A stretch of DNA of 64,000 bases, taken from Valencia hispanica. Its lineage: Eukaryota; Chordata; Actinopteri; Cyprinodontiformes; Valenciidae. How positions within the stretch are numbered: position 1 is the stretch's first letter; every line of letters starts with the position of its first letter. The notes beneath the pieces are model-generated. The model was given only the letters and a program-made list of their open reading frames with translations, was not told the DNA's origin and searched no databases. This document shows, piece after piece, positions 12,270 to 27,500 of the stretch. The translations under genes were made by a program, and so were the position numbers. The DNA is taken from the NCBI GenBank assembly GCA_963556495.2, contig OY747710.1, forward strand, positions 22,943,500-23,007,499, read 5' to 3'.

Positions 12270-12405
12270 AGTAATCAAAAAAAGTTTAAATACTGACTTG
12301 CATAATTATTTTTCATACATTTTATATCAAAAACGGATTTCTATTGAGGTATTCTGCAAAAAATACAAATAAAACAGCTGAACAGTTTGGTATGAACAGA
12401 TGATT

Positions 12406-12411
12406 TTTATT
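12406..12411 (-). terminator. Candidate poly(A) signal AATAAA, rusc1
   Basis: A minus-strand AATAAA (TTTATT on plus). If used, the rusc1 3' UTR would run from 15518 to about 12390. A nearer AATAAA on the minus strand around 15468-15475, some 45 bases after the stop, is an alternative. Confidence 0.35.
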
Positions 12412-13172
12412 GGGTGTATTTACAAACAAGCACATGCAGGAGGTGGACAACAGACGGATACCGGAGGGGCACGCAACTATATGTAACAGTGGGACTCGGG
12501 AATGTCTACAGGCTACGTTACACCAGAGAGAGAAAAAGGGGAGGAGGAGGCTTTTTGTTACACGCACACAGCAAAAGAGCAGGATGTGCTGACACATGAA
12601 AGTGCTCACATCACGTCTACTTTCACTTCCACACACACCCTCACACTTTCAGAACCCAGATAGATAGAGACCTGTTCTTTTATTTTTTTTACAACTTGGG
12701 ATCAATAAATAGTACATCCAATAAATTACCAGCTTTGACATAGAAAAATCAAAATGAACAACTTTATTTGTCCAATAATATTCAATCTGAAGGTATTTTA
12801 TTACTATCCATTTGATGGTACTTTATTATGATAATTATTTACAATATGAGCGTGTAATGGTTTCATTTACTGCTACCGGACCTTTGCTGTACTGCCAGTA
12901 ACATCATGCTACATGGCACTGGCGTACGCAAAAAAAGAAGAAAAAAACCCCGCAAGAATTGAGCTCTCCCTGATTTGTCAGTGGTAAAGAAACTTTCCTA
13001 AAGAACCAAATCCAGACATCTTAGAGTCTCTTCATCTGGTAACTCTAAAGTGTAAGATATTTTGCAATGCCTCGGATGTACACGAAACTAAAATGCTGAT
13101 TTTATAACAAAACAGTTCAACGTTTAAGCATATGCATAGTCGTTGATACATCTAGAATCCAGAGATAAACGA

Positions 13173-13280
<108 letters not shown>

Positions 13281-13859
13281 GACACAAAGCAACAGGTTTC
13301 ATGGGTGCCATCAGTACAAACATACCCCTTCCACCATCACCACTATCATTAATATCAATGATTATGATCGGGAGACCTGGTGGGAAGATAAATACAACAG
13401 ATGAGAACCAGCCACCAAAACTATAAGCTTTCACTGCAGCATTTTACATCACTTCAAGGTTTTTGTTTTCGCTGCAATCATATTTTAGTTCGGATAGTGT
13501 TACACAAGAGCTGAACATGTTTTTGTGAGGTTTCTCAAACCACAAGATGCGCTACAGCTTGCTTTGTCTCATATTTCATAACTGGGAGGGTTATATCAAT
13601 GTGTCACTCATTTAAAGCATTCATGCTAATGCTAAAATGCATTCAGTGTTCAAAATTAGGAGCTATAGGTAACAATTTTCAGAAAAATACAGTCCTGCAG
13701 AAGCCTTGAGTCATCCCTAGTTTCCTTTACAGTTGCCTTAAACTCAGCCAGACCTTCCTGTAATCTTTTACATAGTGGTCCAAATTAGTAGTTCTTCAGA
13801 ATTTCATTCGGTTTTTATTAAACTTTGGCTGCTTTTTTACTAATTTTCAGTCCAGACCC

Positions 13860-14400
13860 TACAGATATTCTAAGTGTCCGGTGTGTGGGGACACAGTAAA
13901 CATGTGGAACAGAGTACTCTGGTCACAAATATTTAACTCTTCGACCTACGTGCAACACTATTTGTGGTACTGCACATCACCATGAATACACCATCCCAAC
14001 TGTAAAACACAGTGGGGGCAGCATGGTGCTGTGGTAATGCTTTTCAGCATTGAGAGGAAAATTGATGTAGGTAAAAAGGTCAACCCTGGAGGAAAACCTG
14101 TTTGGGACTCCAAAATACTCGAGACTGGGGTGAAGCTTCACCTCCTAGCAGGACAATAACCCTGAACAACAATGACATGGTTTGGATCAAAGCATATTCA
14201 TATGTTGGAATGGCCCAGTCAAAGACCAGACCTAATATCAATAAAGAATCTATGGCAAGACTTGAAAACTACTCATTACAAACCCTATAAATCCTTCCAG
14301 ATTGAGCTTCACCCATTTTGCAAAGAAGAATTAGAAAAAAATCAACTCAGGGGGGAGGGCTGAATAGAAATGCAAACCACATTTTTGCAAGGCACTGTAG
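13860..14400 (+). mobile_element. Tc1-like transposon remnant, 3' half
   Basis: Decayed transposase text: ggacacagtaaacatgtgga, acaccatcccaactgt, ggcccagtcaaagaccagac and aagaatctatggcaagac correspond to the conserved Tc1 order. It ends with the 3' phrase ggctgaatagaaatgcaa. No open frame spans it. Confidence 0.75.
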
Positions 14401-15518
14401 GTCAGAGGTAAGTAGGAATTATAACTTGAAATAATGGACAGATATTGAATGAAAAAGCATCCAAAGCTCAAAGAATGGTTAAGAAAACCTTCAAAGATTA
14501 CAAGAAAGTCTGGTTTACCAGAAGCAAAATGTAAAGATATAGTGCTTTGATAAACGCGTTTGCACCTTAATTTATGGAAAAACAATTTGCAAAACAAAAA
14601 GCATGCTTAAAGGAAGATATTGGATTTTATAATAAAAATTAAAAAATCACTTTGCAGGACATTCACTTAATGTGTGAAGCGAGGTGCACATGTAAAGATG
14701 GATCAGTCCATTTATCTCATATTGATCAAACTCAGCAATGTCACAGTCTTTACTGTATTACTGTTTTCTCTTGGTCATCTATCTTTCTATCTATCTATCT
14801 TGGTAAAATCATTCTCAGTTTATATAGCTATACACATGGATTTATTATAATTTATATATATTTATACAGTCTACTATAATTGCAGAAACACACACAAACC
14901 GGGTCAGAGATGAGAGGTTGATAAGGGAACACAGATCTACACAGCTACAATTCACCACATTGATACACGGTATGCAAACAGAAGCTGTGGTGCAATACTC
15001 TAACATCCTTTCTTCACTCGATGACTGGCCGGCTGCAACTCTTAAGCTGACTGGTCCAAAGATGTTGACTTAAACATCTTAACTGGACAGGGTCTCCCCC
15101 GACACCAGGTTCAGATCAGCGGCTGACATGGAGCTCAGAAATGAAAGAAAAGCATTAAAAGGGATACTTCACTCAAATATTATAATGGTTTTCAATTTGA
15201 GTTGAGTCATTACTTAACGCCATCTGCGTTGTTCCTGCTACTTAAACTCATTAGCTACTAAACAGGATGAGTTTTAATGAGAAAAAAAGCCCCATATGTT
15301 CACAACAGGAGAGGGCTGGAGACTACTCGAGATGAAAGTAAAGCAGAGCAGATGGCGTCATGCTCTCAACTCCAACCCATGTAAAATATCCCTTTTAGAG
15401 TAGTGCGACATTCCCATAAATCCTCCATACTCACTTAAAATATCTTTAATATGTATATATTTTATATCTATTTATTTAATATAAGATTGATTTTAGTGCA
15501 GCAGTTATAGCGCCGACG

Positions 15519-18500
15519 TCACATGATGAGAGAGGTGTAGCCAATAGGTACCAGCCCCTCCTCGTCTCCCTGACGACATCGAATCCAATCCTGATCGACG
15601 CCTCCCAGCACCATCAGCTCTTCGCCTTTGCAGAAGGTGAGCTCCGAACCGGTTCCAGTGTGGTCACACAGCGTTCGAACGAACCTGAAGCAGAAGATCG
15701 GTTTCAACCATGAGAACAATACTGTCAGCATATGAAGTAGGACTGGATGAGTCACGATCAGGACCGGTCAGAGGGATGAGTCACCAGTCAGTGAAAGTCC
15801 TTCAACGAGAGAAATGATAACAGCCGCTATTCTGATCTCTGCTACACCCACTGGTGTTCTTGGAGGGTTAAAGACATGCCTTGGTTTCCCTCAGACTATC
15901 TTGTCTTTATCTTTTTTGGACTAGTGCTTCCTGTTTATAATTGATGGTCTAAATCCAGAGGTGGGTAGAGTAGCCAAAAATTGTACTCAAGTAAGAGTAG
16001 CAATACATCAGCATATTTTTACAGAAAAATTACAGAAACTACTCAAGTAAGAATAAAAAAGTATTTGATGAAAAGGCTGCTGAAGTACAGAGTAACTATT
16101 TAATCATAACATTTGATGTAATATTTAAAAATGATGTCATCAGACCGCCAAAAATGTTGTGTGCAGATTCCAGTAATTTAAAGACTTAATTAGTACAAAT
16201 AAATTGCATATTTACAAACTAGCAAATTCACGCATGAAAAACATGCATCTAAACAGTTTATTTCCAAAGAAAAACTTTTGAAACTAATACTTACTGTAGG
16301 AAATGTATATATACTGTATGTTAGAAGGGACTAAAGTACTTCCATTGACAATATGGTGCTTACCATATATTTACTATGTCCAAATGGCACAACATGTTCA
16401 AAATATGTTTGTTCTTCATTCACTGAAGTTACTCATGTTGGGTATAGAGTACCCACAAATTTTACTTAAGTAAGAGTAGCGATACTTCATAACATTATTA
16501 TCGTACTAAAGTAAGGGTAAAAAGTACAGTGTAGTAATGCTACTCCTAAATTAATTTTTTTTCCAAAACGTTACTCAGGTAAATGTAACTAGTTACTACC
16601 CACCTCTGTCTAAATCTGATGTTTTAATTTAATGTAAATAATGGCAAAACATGTTATTTAGGGTCAGGGATCTGTTGTTGATTTTGGATCCCCAGTTTAT
16701 ATATAGCTCCAAGTTGTCAATGCAGATTTTAGCTGATTCATCTTTAATTAAAACAGCATTTAAACTGTCTGACATGAAATCTACCTATTTCTGTTTCAGT
16801 TAGGATTACCAAGATTATTTATTTTTGCTAAATGCCAGAGTAAAGAACAAGTAAATTTTTTATTTAACTTTCTTCAACGTTTGCATACATTTCCTCAATA
16901 TTTGTTGGAGATGCCTTTTATACCGGATGACTTGGGAAAAATAGTTTCTTTTGTTTCTCCCTCCTGCACATGCTTCACACAACAGTTTGCTGGAATTTTG
17001 GCCTTTCAGAGTAATGGCCTCTTGCTCTCAGAGTGGCCTTTCAGCCCATAATGCTACATGACTTATTTCACTGTGACTAATGACACTCGCTGGCATTAAT
17101 TTAAGATTATGGTACCACCTTCAATTTTTGTTGAAGGAACAACCACCTTCAACAAAAATTGTTTGGGGTTAATAATGTATTTACCAACTAGATATCTAAC
17201 CCAAGTTAAGTAATTTTTTTTAAGTTAACTAAACCTTAATGAGTAAAAAAAAAAAAAGAAAAACTGCAGCTCAAGCAACTAAAGCTGAAAAGGCGGCCCT
17301 AATAAGACCATCTCCATCAGTTTCTGTTGTTTACCTGAGTTGTCTGGGTTTTTCCTTCATCTCCGTGGTCTCTGCTTTTTTCTCTGATTCTGTGTGACCT
17401 CCTTCCTTAATTTCGGGGGTTCCTCGTAGCGTCGGGCTGGAACTGCTGCTCACCATTCGGGTCAGAGCAGTTACACCAGGCGCTAACCACTGAGAGGGAC
17501 GCCTACAGTTTGGAGAAATTGCACAGATAAGGTCGTGAGATTCAGTACAAGGCACATTGTCGTAATAAACCTGCAAAAATCCAATTTCTCTTGATTGTTA
17601 CATTCGGATTAATCAAGAAAATTATTTTTTGTCCTCACTGACATGGAGGATTGTGCAAAAATTATGTTTCTGTTGGCGTTTTCTCTTTAATACTCAAAAT
17701 CTGTCCCACAAGATTTAGCCATGGCACATACTTGGCAAAGGTCTAGTTTACATTTTTCCATCCAAAAAAGTTCTTTGAATTATGGTTTTGTTGCAAACAT
17801 CAGTAGATGTCTATTCTATGAACATGGTTCATATGCAGTCTAGAGAACTCTTGACATGTCTGAGTAATAATCTAAGAGACATAAAAAAAACTAAGAAAAC
17901 TTTGTATTTCCAGACCTTGTTTCCTACTCCATTATTGTATCTTTTAATTCAACTGTCCATCCGTCCGTCTTCTTCTTAACAGTATTTAGTTTTTGCAGGT
18001 TACATGTTTATAGTCTGATTACTGAAGAAATGCCATTCATAAATTTGTAGTGAAGAAACAACCCTTGTGATATACTTCTGATAGCACAGTGAGTACATTT
18101 ATACATATTTTCTATTATTTTCTGAGGCTTCATTCCATCTCTTTAAAAATCTCAAAATTGGTTTTCCAGCTCCTTTGGGAATTCTTTTCCATTTGGAAAC
18201 ATTAGCACTGACTTGCAGAACACCACGGCCTCTAAAACTGAAAAGAAAGTTTGGTGTAGTTTGTTTATAACAAGTTTATTGAGATAGATTAAATTAAAAT
18301 TTTGCTTTTTCCTGATTTTACATCAGGAAAAACAGTACAACGGTATTTTGTATGTCTTTAACTTTGGGTTCTGTTTTTATTTTGTTTTTCTGCAGTGTAT
18401 GTTTTTGAATGTTTAAAGGAGAAAATAGCGTACTTAAACTAAGAAATGATTTAAGTTTTGTTAGGAACTGATACAGTTTTGAATTGATGTTGAAGTACAC

Positions 18501-21500
18501 TGTAAAGTCAGTGGCTCACCTGGTTGATGGTGTGTGACCCGTAGGGCTGTTAGGGCTTTTGGAGGCTCCAAAGAGTCGGCCTAGACTCCAGGGAACCTGA
18601 GTGCTGCTGACGGGGGAATAATCACTTCCAGCCTGGTCCTGGAGATCAGGATCATTGGTCTTTAGCTCCTCTATTTTCAAGGAAGACAGGCTAAAGTCGG
18701 CCAGGTTCTGGCTCAGCCGACCTCCCCAGCGCACCACAGCTCCCCAGCCCTGCTGGATCACCTATAGTTATGGTTAAAAAGAAAAACAAAAGTTCATTGG
18801 CAGAACTATTCAATCAGGAGTTACTGAAAACACTGAGATAAAATACTGACCTGTCCTGCTTGATGAGTAAAGCTATCCTCCTCTACATTAGGAAGAGGTA
18901 AACTTTCAATTTCCTTTTCCTGCACCCACAGCAGCTGAGGACTTGTTTGTCCAAAACTAAGTGAAGCCTTCACAGGTTCAGAATCAGCATTTGTTGATGA
19001 CTCTGATCCCCCATTGTTTAAAATTGGTGAAGGATTTCTGTTTGCTGGATGTTCAGGACTTCCAAAGTCCACTTCTGAGAGACTTTCCATGTATCTGCCG
19101 CCTGTGGTTTCCGGTTGGCCCTGTGGTGACTGCTGGAACACAGCCTCCTGATGGGGAGATCTGGGCATTTCAGGCCTGTGAGCACCTGCCTCCAAATGAT
19201 GGTGCTGGAAGAGCAGGTCGAGGTTAAAGGTAAGCAGGCTCAGTGGCTGGAGCACAAGGAGCAGCTCCTCAAACAGAGGCCAGCAGGTGGTCAGTGACAG
19301 ACGCATAAAGGAAGTGGGGCTGAAATATGCCTCCAGCACATCTAAGGGTGAAGAGAAATCTGGGTTTTAGCATGTGCTTGCTCGCAAATATAAAATGTAT
19401 ACCACTTTGAAATATTTACTAATGTAATGTTGTTTAACAAACTACCGAGGTGCGGCTTTATACTGAGATTCAACTACAAACAGGTGGATTAATTGTGGGG
19501 TATGTGATTAGTTACACTTTGTTTTATTTAGGGGTTATAGAGCAAAGGTGTCTGAATGCAAATGTTTTGTGTTGGTTTATCACACCAAATCCCATCAAAG
19601 TGTGCCAATTTTTTTCCCTAGATCAAAACTCAAACTGGAATAAATCTCTAGTGATAAAAATAATTTTGTTAGGCAGTGTAACAATAGCCGAATCTGATAA
19701 GGGCTTAGAAACTCACCGCTGCAAGACTGAAGATGAGACAGCCAGAAATCAAGGAGCTTGGTGCTTTAAGACAAAATCAGAAAAAGAGATTATAAGCAGC
19801 TGTGGTAAGAACATTTAGACAGGGATGAGTAATAAGAGCAATTTCTTACTTTAGCAGACCAAGGAGGAAAGCATTGAACCTCTGTTTGCTGTGCCTCAGC
19901 TGCGGCAGCTCGCCAACTCGGATTTGTAGGTTAAATAAGGCTTGAGTTTTGGGACCTTGCAGAAATGGTCGAGTGAGAGAGCATGAGAGAGAATTGGTGA
20001 TTGAAATACTGCTGTGAAGCTTGGCACTCATAAACCGATCAATATGTACATTCACAGTTGGTTTTCCTTCATTCAGCATATATTTTATTCAGCATATATT
20101 TTATATATGCTGAATACATATATTAATATATATATTATTGTATTAATATATATATTATATTATATATATTAATATATATATTTTTTTATTCAACAATAAA
20201 GATAAACAGAGGGGAAAAATAAAGTTGAGGTAGAGAAGACTGAAACAGTTACTTCCTACTGTCCAAGCAACAGATGTTTTAGATGCTACCTGTCCTTGTT
20301 GTGGCCTGCACCAGACTCCAGGCTGAGTTTGGCCTCCGGCCTGCAATCAGATCACTCTGGTGAGGTTTCAAGCCATCAGTCAGCAAGTTGTGCAGGGCAG
20401 GGCACAGGCACTGCAGCACCAGGCGGCCCAGAGATGGATTTATGGTGCTGTCTCCTGATAAGGCCTGTGGAGAAGAGAACATGGAGGGGAGAGAAATTGG
20501 ATTGATTGAGTTAAAGGGTTTGTAGCAATTGAGAAAGATGTGTTTGGAAAGAAGCGCTCAAGAGAAAAACAAGAGAAACACGTAACTCATGAACAGGTAT
20601 TCGAAGGAAAGAACAGGTATTTTGAAGGTATTTGATGAGGTTCAACAAATATTATGAGGGCATATTTAATTTTTATAGCTTTTCCTTTTTAACTGTGTTC
20701 AAGCTTGTATAGATCATTATAGTTTTAATAAATTCAAAGCCAGTAATTGAGAAATATTTTTTTTTCAATTGTCAAAGAATGCAGCCAAAAGTTCACAATG
20801 CCGCATGTGTTGCGGTTGAAAGGGAAGCTAAAGTAGTCAAACAGCCTATGCAGTAAAACCATTGCTCCTTCATTGGGCTTATTTGGCTCAGACACAGGAA
20901 GAAAAATGCTGCAACAGCTAATTTTAAGAAAAAAAACATTCTAAACATACATTTTATGCTCACAAACAACACTCACTATCACCTTGTGGTCTGGATGTTA
21001 AGACCCTGTTCAAGCATTCTATCCTAGTCAAGGCATGAACTGTGTTGTGTCCTCATCCCCCAGCTTGGGTTGTTCCTTTCCTTAAATCCAGTATTTCAAG
21101 TGTTTCAAAATCCTGGGGTAAAAACCTTTTTAAAGGGAAACATCGATTTTGATGGGCAAGGAGAAATTTGCTCTTGCTTCCTTGTTTACTTTTTAGAAGC
21201 ACACCCACACTTCCAAATAAGAAAATCTTTGGAGCAAAAGTGCTTTCTACACTATTTTTGTGGGTCTATTAAGTGGACACACATTCAGTAGACATTTCCC
21301 TTTAAAGAATGTAGTTTTTGTGAACAAAACAATGGGTTATTTTTCTACAGCTGCAGCTACAGACAGTCTTCCATTTATTGTAGTGCCTTCCTGTTTTAGT
21401 GAGCATGACTCAAAACCCTTTTTTTCACAAGTTTTAAAATTCCTTATCCACTTTGAAAACTCACATCTCTTTTCAAACTATTCATTTCCATTGAAACATT

Positions 21501-24500
21501 TAGCCACACCTTAAAAAGGAACAAAATAAATCTGCCATTCAAAGCAATTAAATCTGCTCGTCAGGGACTGACCTTCTGGACTATGGTCCGAGAAGAACTG
21601 AATTGAGCCAAGATGGCCTCCACTGCAGCACTGACTCCACTGACCAGAGCTGAAGCGAAGAAGCAATATGACATGAACTGGGTTATAAGTTCATATGGAG
21701 TGGAGAAGAACATGAAAATATAAAACAGCAAGAAAAGGTACCTTTCTTTTCCTGCAGACACAGAGAGGTCAGGCCGAGACCCCTCACTGGAAGCTCCACA
21801 TCATCGCCCATCCAGGGAACGTCTATCTTCTCTACGGAGCCAGCAAACGAGACACTGCGGACAGCTTACAGTGGCAGAGTAAGAACAGTTATTTACAACA
21901 TAAATCTCCAAGCAAAACTAACATACGAGTTTTATTAATAGGTGAAATTAGGCAGATATAAGCAGATGGTGCTTTGCCAATAATGTGTGAGCACATCCTT
22001 TGAGTGTTGGATATAAATTGATTAGGTTGTTTTACATCTGAATCTGTGATGATGACCTAGTTGAAGATTTAAACAGAATCTCATGCATCAACCTCAGCTC
22101 ACAAACACAACGTGAAATTAATCAATCCACACTGACTCACATAACGCTTCATAGGTTTCATTTAACAAGTTCCTGAGATCTTACAAACTCCTAATCAAAA
22201 AAATGGTTTTTTATGCTACCATTACAGCGTAACTATCTTAAAATTAAATAATAACCTTATGGGGTACTGGTTGCATTCAGAGGTAAATGTTGCATCTAAA
22301 TGGAAGCCTGAACAACTCATAACTTACTTTGGTCTCCCAGCAACCAGCACAGCCGTGCATAACTACAACTTGGAGAAGTACAGGTATCTCCTCAGGGAGA
22401 GCCAATTGATATGTGTGAGTGAGTTGAACGCTATGCTGCAATTTACTGTTGCAAAGAGCAATAATAATTGGTGGAGCTGCTTGGTGAGATACAAGCAGCG
22501 TGTAATATTTCCCCATTTATATTATTTTAATGGAGTAAGAAAGAGTCATTTGATTCGGGTTTAAGATCTGGTTACGAAGAAAAAGTAGAATTGTTGATTA
22601 GATATAAATTTAAAACTTAAACATTCTGATTTGGTGTAACTATTTCAGTGCTTGAGTATTTTAAGTTAGGTTCAGAGTTTAACTTAATTAAGAACTGTCT
22701 TTGGGTTTCAAACAATGTACCCTCAAAGCCAAAATTTCAGTATGGCCCAGCATCATTAATGTACGAATAAAGCTTTGGTTTTTGCAAGGTGCCATTAACA
22801 GCACAGAAATTTTAACATATGGATTTCTTCCAAGAAGATCTATGACATCTCCTCTGAGTTTTTTGTCAGTGGATGTAAAATAATCTACAAATTTACAGGA
22901 AGGAAAACTGAATAAAACAAGAAGCTGAAAAAAAACAGCTGTTGGTGCTACCACCAAAGTAACGGGACATAGAATAACAAACATCCAGATGTTGTGAACA
23001 CACTAGTATTTATATAAAATTAACTTACACATAATTCTTATATATGCAAAGACGTGCAGTGGATTAAAAAAAGTTTACAGAAACCCAGTGCTAAAATGCC
23101 AAGTTTTTGATATATAAAAAATGAGACCATATTCAATTATTTTAGAGCTTTTTCCACCTTTAATGTGGCCTGTCAGCGTAAATCTTTTTGAGCGATAAAA
23201 CAACAAATGTTGTTGCATAAATGTACATAGCATTATTATTATTATTTTAGAAAAAATACGATCAATTAAAAACAAAAAGTTAAGAAAAACATAAAAGGCA
23301 TCTAATTGGTGTTATGTGTATTCACTTATTTCATTTGGTGTTTAATTCAGAACATCAGAATATTCAGCCACATCTCCAGTTAAGAGGATGTGCAAACTTA
23401 TGCAAGCATATCATTTAAGAGTCAAAAGGTTAAAAGTCATGTTAAAAGTTCAAAAATAAATAAAACCCTGGTCTATTTTAAGTGGCATTTTAAATATGGT
23501 GGGTACACTTTTTTTAATCCACTGTATAAAGATGTTTAAATGATGTCCAAGTAGGGAAGAGAACAAACACAGTAAACACTAAAAATCTATTTTATAATTT
23601 TCCTGGAATTTTCCTCATGTAAAAAAAAAACTTCTGTGATGTGGGTGTGCTTTGGCTGAGATGCATGTGTCAGTTTTAACACATCATGCAGAAACAGAAA
23701 AAAAACAAGGAGAGGAGGCAGAACAGACCAACACAGACAAACATATAGAGGACAAAGAGAGACAGACTGAGCAGAGTGACTGGAGACGCGCTGTGACAGG
23801 ACCAGCTGTTCCACGTCTGAAGGCCCTTTTGCAGATTTGAAAGAAGAGTGGAGATAGAACATATCAGATGACCTGCAGGGAGCTGGCCTCTGATGTGATA
23901 AACAGCTACGGTTACTTTCAAATCTGGAAACTCCCACAAAAGCTGAGAAAAGGAACAGCAGCTCCAGATTGAAATACACAGAAGTAAAATGTCTAATAAA
24001 AAAAAAGGAGAGACAAAAATGTGAAATGCAGTGTAAGAGAGAGAATCTTACTCGCCCCATGTGGCTGCGGAGGACCCTGGTAGAGTTTAGGGGGTAGGGG
24101 GGGCGCCCTGGGTGGGATGGGGGGGTAGAGGTTGGGGTAGTAGAGGGGAGCAGTGAGGGCAGGAAGGGTGTGTGAGCGGGGGAAGAGTGGGGAGTTGAGG
24201 CGAGAGAGCGGGGGAGCTCCGGGGCGCTGGGGAGGGGAGAGGGCGCCGATGGGTGAGAGGCGCGGAGGAGCGCCCCTGTGGAGCGGGCAGTTTTTAGGGT
24301 GGTACAGGTAGCATGTGGGGAGGGGAGGCAGTTCTTTGGACATTCTGGCCCTAATGCTACTATCGTCTATACGAGGGCGCCTCTCTGAATACAGCGAATC
24401 CACAGCACTGATGCTATCTGAGCAACTCATCATAACATCTATGTTCTTATACGGAGTGGTGCAGCCCGGCACCCCAGAGGTGTCACTAAGCGAGGCGCGG

Positions 24501-27500
24501 GTGTCGCCTTGCTTCTCCAAATTGCTGCAGTAGCGTGAGTCAAAATTATATGTCGAGTCAAAGTCCCCCAAGTTGGTTTTGGAGTCACTGACATATTTAT
24601 AAGCTGAATGTGAGTTTTCACTGAGAATGTCTCTGTAACACTGAGGAGAGTCTGCACCATAATCAGCCAGGGAATCATTAAATCCAGAGCCTACAAGAGA
24701 GCTGGAGTCGTCTCTGTGGATGCAAGTCGAGCCTGCAGCAGCAGGACTCCATTGTTCGCTGGCCTGTTTGTCGGAGGACCACCGATCTGCGAGAAGCTGC
24801 GAGCTATGGAGGTCAGCGTGGGTGGGAGGGAGGGCAGAGTGCAGGAAGTAGGGTTGGGAGGATCGGGCAAGGGACAGCGGGGGTGAGGAAACTGTTCGAT
24901 TCAGCGCGTTAAGGGGGGAAATATTAATCAGGACAGGGCAGATGCAAAGCCAAGCAACACACATACAATGGATACAACCGAGTGGGATGGATGGGTGATA
25001 AAAAAAACAAAGTGAGATAATGTGGCAAAGAAATGGGAAGGAGAGAAAGAGAGAGAGAGATGTAGAGAATGTTAGTGTAAAACAGGAGAAAAATGCACAA
25101 TTCTGACAGTATTTTACCAGAGATCTCCATCACGTCTAGTAATAAGGCACTTAAACATGGCTGACATTTGAGAACCTACCACAGGAGACAATGAAGCTGT
25201 TTTATGAAGATCACTTTCACACGCTTTCATGTAAGAGGGCAGTTTATCAGAACAGAGGGTGATCCTGTGACAGTAAAAACATAAATCCTGAACTATTCTC
25301 AACCTGTCCCACCTGTGATATTTAGACTGCAGGTAAGTGAATATTAAGCACAGCTGTCAGTGCATAGGTTGCATTTGTTTTTGTTTTTCCAAACACAAAT
25401 AATGGGAAATCTGGAAGAACCTGAAACTTGAATTCTATCTTTTGACCAGCAGATGGCAGCTTTAAACACAGATCTTTAAATTTTCGGATTTAAAAAAAAG
25501 AAGCTACAGACACAAACTTCAATGCATTTTGTTGGGGCTTTATGTGATATAGCAACACAAAGCAGTAAATAATTTTAAACTGGACAGCAAATGATACATG
25601 GCATTAAATGTAAAATGTTTTACAATAAAATGCATATGGATTCAGTTCCCTTTACTTTGATACTTCTTAATAAAATCGAATGCACCCAATAGCTCCACGG
25701 TTCACATGTGTGCAAATATATTTCTGCATAAATCCAGCCTGTCTATGAAGGCCTCGGAGGTTTGTTAAGAGCTAATTAGTGAACAAACAGCATCATGGAA
25801 ACCAAGAAAGACACCAGACCGGTCAGGAATAAAGTCGGGGAGAAGTTAAAGCTTTGAACATCTAAAGGAGCAATTCATCATCCAAAAATGGAGAGGATAG
25901 TGTACAGCAAACCCACTAAAACATGGCTGTTAACCTTAAATTATGAGATGAGCAGGGAGAGCATTATTCAGAGAAGCAGCCAAGAAGCTCACAGTGACTC
26001 TGGAGGAGCTGCAGAGATCCCCAGCTCTGGTGGAAGAAGTTGCTGAGAGATAACTATTAGTTTAGCCATCCAAATTAACTTTTTAGCCTCTATGAAAAAT
26101 ATTATGAAAATTATTGTATTTTACATGTAGGCATAGGACTCCATACATATACAGTCGGGCAAAAAAGTATTTGGCAGCCACCGAAAAAGATGAGAGAGCT
26201 CTGTAATTTCACCATAGGTACACTTCAACTGTGAGAGACAGAATGTAAAACAAAAATCCAGGAAATCCCATTGTATGATTTTTGAATTATTTATTTGTAT
26301 AATGGTGCAGAAAAGAAGTATTTAGCACCAACAAACAAAAAAGAATTCTGGCCCTCACAGATCTGTTACTTCTTTTTTAAGAAGCTCTTCTATCCTCCAC
26401 TCGTTACTTGTATTAATGGAACCTGTTTGAACTTCTTATCTGTATAAAAGACACCTGTCCACACAATCAAACAGTCAGACTCCAACCTTCACCATGGCCA
26501 GAGAGCTGTAAAAGGACACCAGGGACAAGATTGCACACCTGTACAAGACTGGGATGATCCCTTCTACAATAGGCAAGCAGCTCGATGAGGAGAGATCAAC
26601 TGTTGGAGCAATTATTACATGGAAGATCTCACCTCATGGGGTCCACATCATCTTGAGAACGGTGAGGAAACAGCCCAGAACAACACAGGGGAACTGGTCA
26701 ATGACCTGAAGAGAGCTGGGACCACAGTAACAAAGGTTACTAACACACTACATCATCATGGATTCAAATCCTGCAGCGCTCAAAAGGTCCCCCTGCTTAA
26801 GCCAGCACATGTCCAGGCCCGTCTAAAGTTTCCCAGAGACCATCTGGATGATCTAGAAGAAGATTGGGAGAATGTCATGTGGTCAGATGAGACCAAAATA
26901 GAACTCCTTGGTATAAACGCCACTCATCGTGTTTGGAGGGGGAAGAATGCTGAGTTGAATGTCAAGAACTCCATACGCACTGTGAAGCACGGGGGTGGAA
27001 ACATTATGCTTTTGGGGTGCTTTTCTGCAAAGGTACCACGACTGATCAATATTAAGGAAAGGTTAAATGAGGCCATGTATAGTGGAATTTTGGGCAAAAA
27101 CCTCCTTCCATCAGTGAAAGCATTGAAGATAAAACATGGCTTGATCTTCCAGCATGACACTGATCCCAAACACACCGCCCAGGCAACAAAGGAGTGGCTA
27201 CGTAAAAAGCATTTCAAGGTTCTGGAGTGGCCTAGCCAATCTCCAGACCTCAATCCAATAGAGAATCTGTGGAGGGAATTGAAAGTCTGTGTTGCCTAGC
27301 AACAGCCCCAAAACATCACAGCTCTAGAGAAGATCTGCATGGAAGAATGGGCCAAAATACCAGCAACAGTGTGTTTAAACCTGGTGAAGACCTACAGGAA
27401 TCGTTTGACCTCTCTTATTGCCAACCAAGGTCACATTACAAAGTATTGGGGTGAACATTTGTTTTTGACAAAAATTTATTTTCTGCACCATTATCCTTAT

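Noticed and set aside
17503..17576. Extending the rusc1 exon 17335-17502 upstream to an acceptor near 17571
   Set aside because: That acceptor would break phase with the preceding exon. The acceptor at 17503-17504 (actgtag) keeps phase and the [10 protein letters not shown] match.
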